From Anaerohalosphaera lusitana (GTDB lineage: Bacteria > Planctomycetota > Phycisphaerae > Sedimentisphaerales > Anaerohalosphaeraceae), in NCBI RefSeq assembly GCF_002007645.1, contig NZ_CP019791.1, positions 1,364,001 through 1,428,000 of the forward strand: a stretch of DNA of 64,000 nt, in the 5' to 3' direction. The notes beneath the pieces were generated by a model, which was not told the origin of the DNA, ran no database searches, and saw only the letters and a program-made list of their open reading frames with translations. Shown piece after piece: positions 62,175 through 64,000 of the stretch (its first letter is position 1; each line of letters opens with the position of its first letter). Position numbers and translations under genes: made by a program.

Positions 62175-63845
62175 ATGGATCAGGCTTTAAAAAATGAACT
62201 TGAAGAATTGCTGACTCTTTCTCTGGAGAAAAATACCTCTCAAGAGCAAGTCGATAGATTGAATGCAATTCTTGATGAGGATCCAGAGGCATTAAATCAT
62301 TGCCTGGACTTTTATTCAATGGTGGCTTACCTTAATCAAAGCCGAGAGATATGCGATGTATTTCTTAATGAGTTAAATAGTGAGTGTGATACGCAGATAC
62401 GTTTTTTGAAAGAGATGGCAGAGTTTGAAAAAACGGCTCCAATAATTGAGATTTCTGAAGAAAAGCCGAAAAGGGAATTGATCCAGAAAGTGGTTTATCC
62501 ACAACGTGAAAAGCGGAAGTTGTCAAAGTTTCAGCTTTTTACGCTTATGGTTAGTTTCGCTGCTATGTTCTTTATTGCACTTTTTATTGGGTTTGTCCCG
62601 CCCAGGAGGCCAGGGGTTGATGTGGCCGCACTGATTGATCAAATCGACGCCGTATGGGATGAAAACATGCAAATTCCCGGCACAGACGGCCGTATGCTTC
62701 AGGACACCTACTCCTTAACTAGCGGCTATGCCACATTCTGTTTGGACAATCAGGCTCAAATAACGGTCGAAGCACCTGCTGAATTCTCATTGATCAGTAC
62801 CGATGATGTTAAGCTTATCCGCGGCCGAATTTATTCTGTTGTCCCGCCGCAGGCTCAAGGATTTACGGTCAAAACCAACAATTCCAAGATCGTTGATCTG
62901 GGTACAGAGTTCGGCGTTGAAGTAGATAGTTATAACAATACCCAAGTTCATGTGATTAAAGGCAGAACGATACTTTTTGCTGGTTTACCAAATTCCAATA
63001 AAAAACAATTTGAACTTAGCGAAGGCAAGGCTAAGAAAGTTTACAATGACGGCTATGTTAAAGATATCGAAGTAATCGAAGATGAGTTTGTTCGAAAGAT
63101 TGACTCCGACTCAAAGATGATCTTTAAAGGTGAACCTGTAACCGGCAAGCAAGGTTTTGTCGCTTACCACGATTTTGGTGCTATTAGCGGGCAGGAGTCT
63201 AAGGGCAACATTACGACTCACCATAGTGGAAGTGGTGAGTTAGGTTATGATTATAATGATTCCCCCAGGGCCTTGATTACTTATGCTGACGGCTCGGAAA
63301 CGGGAGTACTTTTTAGCATTAATCGTGCAAACGCGATCGACTCGCGTGATGAAGGTCAAGTCCGTCCACCGGCGACTGGTACGCCGGCTTATTCCCTGTT
63401 CAATGTGCCAGGACTGAATCTAAACAATGGTAATATTGGTGTAGGTAACACGGATAGCCGCCCGGAAAACTATGAAATTATGACATTGACCCTGAGAGGT
63501 CTCGATCCTGGAATGCTTTATGACCTTGCTTTCTATGGCGATCGAAGTGAGACACGTAATACTGGTCTGGATCGTTTCACACTTGGCGGTGCCGATACGG
63601 CTGTCAACATAAGCTCAACAGGTGTGATCGACAGATTTACCACTGAGATGGAAACTTCAAAAAATGCTGACCGTGGGCATGTGATCCGGTGGATGAATAT
63701 CGATCCTGGTGCCGACGGAATCATCACAGTGAAGGTGGATGCGGGCTTCTACGGCGAGGAGAATAATATCGTTTATCTTACGGCAATGCGGCTGGAAGCA
63801 TTAGCTCCAGGTGAAGCCAATTATAACAGTTTAATCAATGAATGA
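62175..63845 (+). CDS. FecR-domain transmembrane anti-sigma protein with unassigned C-terminal domain
   Basis: 556 aa. Cytoplasmic part 1-118 with EKTAP at 85-89 and juxtamembrane block RELIQKVVYP at 100-109. One membrane helix at about 119-140. FecR-like domain about 190-270 (LIRGRIYSVVPPQAQGFTVKTNN, VDLGTEFGVEVDS, VHVIKGRTILF). The C-terminal 230 residues form a beta-rich domain with LTLRGLDPGMLYDLAFYGDRSE and a DPGADGIITVKVDAG segment, ending NIVYLTAMRLEAL. This layout is typical of small extracellular beta-sandwich domains found in planctomycetal secreted proteins. The preceding sigma gene is separated from it by an IS630 insertion. Stop at 63843-63845. Confidence 0.82.
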   Translation: MDQALKNELEELLTLSLEKNTSQEQVDRLNAILDEDPEALNHCLDFYSMVAYLNQSREICDVFLNELNSECDTQIRFLKEMAEFEKTAPIIEISEEKPKRELIQKVVYPQREKRKLSKFQLFTLMVSFAAMFFIALFIGFVPPRRPGVDVAALIDQIDAVWDENMQIPGTDGRMLQDTYSLTSGYATFCLDNQAQITVEAPAEFSLISTDDVKLIRGRIYSVVPPQAQGFTVKTNNSKIVDLGTEFGVEVDSYNNTQVHVIKGRTILFAGLPNSNKKQFELSEGKAKKVYNDGYVKDIEVIEDEFVRKIDSDSKMIFKGEPVTGKQGFVAYHDFGAISGQESKGNITTHHSGSGELGYDYNDSPRALITYADGSETGVLFSINRANAIDSRDEGQVRPPATGTPAYSLFNVPGLNLNNGNIGVGNTDSRPENYEIMTLTLRGLDPGMLYDLAFYGDRSETRNTGLDRFTLGGADTAVNISSTGVIDRFTTEMETSKNADRGHVIRWMNIDPGADGIITVKVDAGFYGEENNIVYLTAMRLEALAPGEANYNSLINE

Positions 63846-63933
63846 TGTGTTCCAACAGCATAAAGAGTTGGTGTGTTCGAGATTATCAAACTTGATTGTA
63901 AAAGGGCATAGTTTAAAGCGAAAATCAAAACTG

Positions 63934-63964
63934 TGACGCAAAAGGACGGGTCTTTGTCGCAAAA
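63934..63964 (+). promoter_or_regulatory. AraC-type operator, second copy of the rhamnose-locus motif
   Basis: TGACGCAAAA at 63934-63943 and TGTCGCAAAA at 63955-63964, again exactly 21 bases apart in the same orientation. Matches 49112-49142. It lies downstream of the fourth anti-sigma gene and probably belongs to a gene beyond the window. No gene is visible in 63846-64000. Confidence 0.55.
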
Positions 63965-64000
63965 TGAGGTTGATTGATATTTCAGGTTTATTTATATTTA

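Overview
The window looks like a chromosomal segment of a planctomycete, most likely a marine or sediment Phycisphaerae (Sedimentisphaerales-like). The clues are ECF sigma factors of the Rhodopirellula/Verrucomicrobium type paired with FecR-domain anti-sigma proteins, many secreted LamG proteins ending in PEP-CTERM or dockerin-like tails, Tat-exported sulfatase and Gfo/Idh proteins, and several prepilin-type proteins with an H-x-DG signature. Taxonomy is inferred from gene content only.

Layout. 1-2.8 kb: phage or plasmid remnant (replication-type protein with internal iteron-like repeats, serine recombinase, unknown gene). 2.9-10.1 kb: ECF sigma / FecR-LamG anti-sigma pair, then three secreted proteins sharing one N-terminal module, the last fused to a BNR-4 propeller (fold of ulvan lyases PL24/PL25). 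10.1-12.6 kb: broken AraC gene and an IS110-type element. 12.7-31 kb: second sigma / anti-sigma pair, a LamG/dockerin protein, a DUF6259-type enzyme and a metzincin-like protease carrying an almost identical 1.6-kb C-terminal cassette, a pseudopilin, a 1056-aa secreted protein of unknown family, a Gfo/Idh/MocA oxidoreductase and a DUF1080 (3-keto-disaccharide hydrolase) protein. 31.4-43.9 kb: third sigma / anti-sigma pair, three LamG proteins, a sulfatase, a GH89 enzyme and a second pseudopilin. 43.9-48 kb: a MITE, a GH36 alpha-galactosidase on the minus strand, and a graveyard of relics (hsdR 3' end, 3' half of tRNA-Phe, integrase 3' end). 48-60.3 kb: L-rhamnose locus (AraC regulator, class II aldolase, NCS1-type transporter, small membrane protein, RhaA), a third pseudopilin, two sulfatases and a GH78 alpha-L-rhamnosidase. 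60.4-64 kb: fourth sigma / anti-sigma pair, split by an IS630-family insertion.

How it may work together. Secreted hydrolases, a putative lyase and sulfatases would cut sulfated, rhamnose-containing and other glycans; rhamnose would be imported and processed by the RhaA/aldolase locus. Each glycan block is headed by its own ECF sigma gene translationally coupled to a membrane anti-sigma protein. The outside part of each anti-sigma carries a different carbohydrate-binding-like domain (LamG, NPCBM-like or an unassigned domain). This suggests a planctomycetal counterpart of PUL regulation in which the anti-sigma itself senses the glycan. That model is inference. The strongest directly visible evidence is the repeated gene order, the overlapping stops and starts, the shared E-[KR]-T-A-P motif in the cytoplasmic tails, and the exact reconstruction of the fourth overlap once the IS630 copy is removed.
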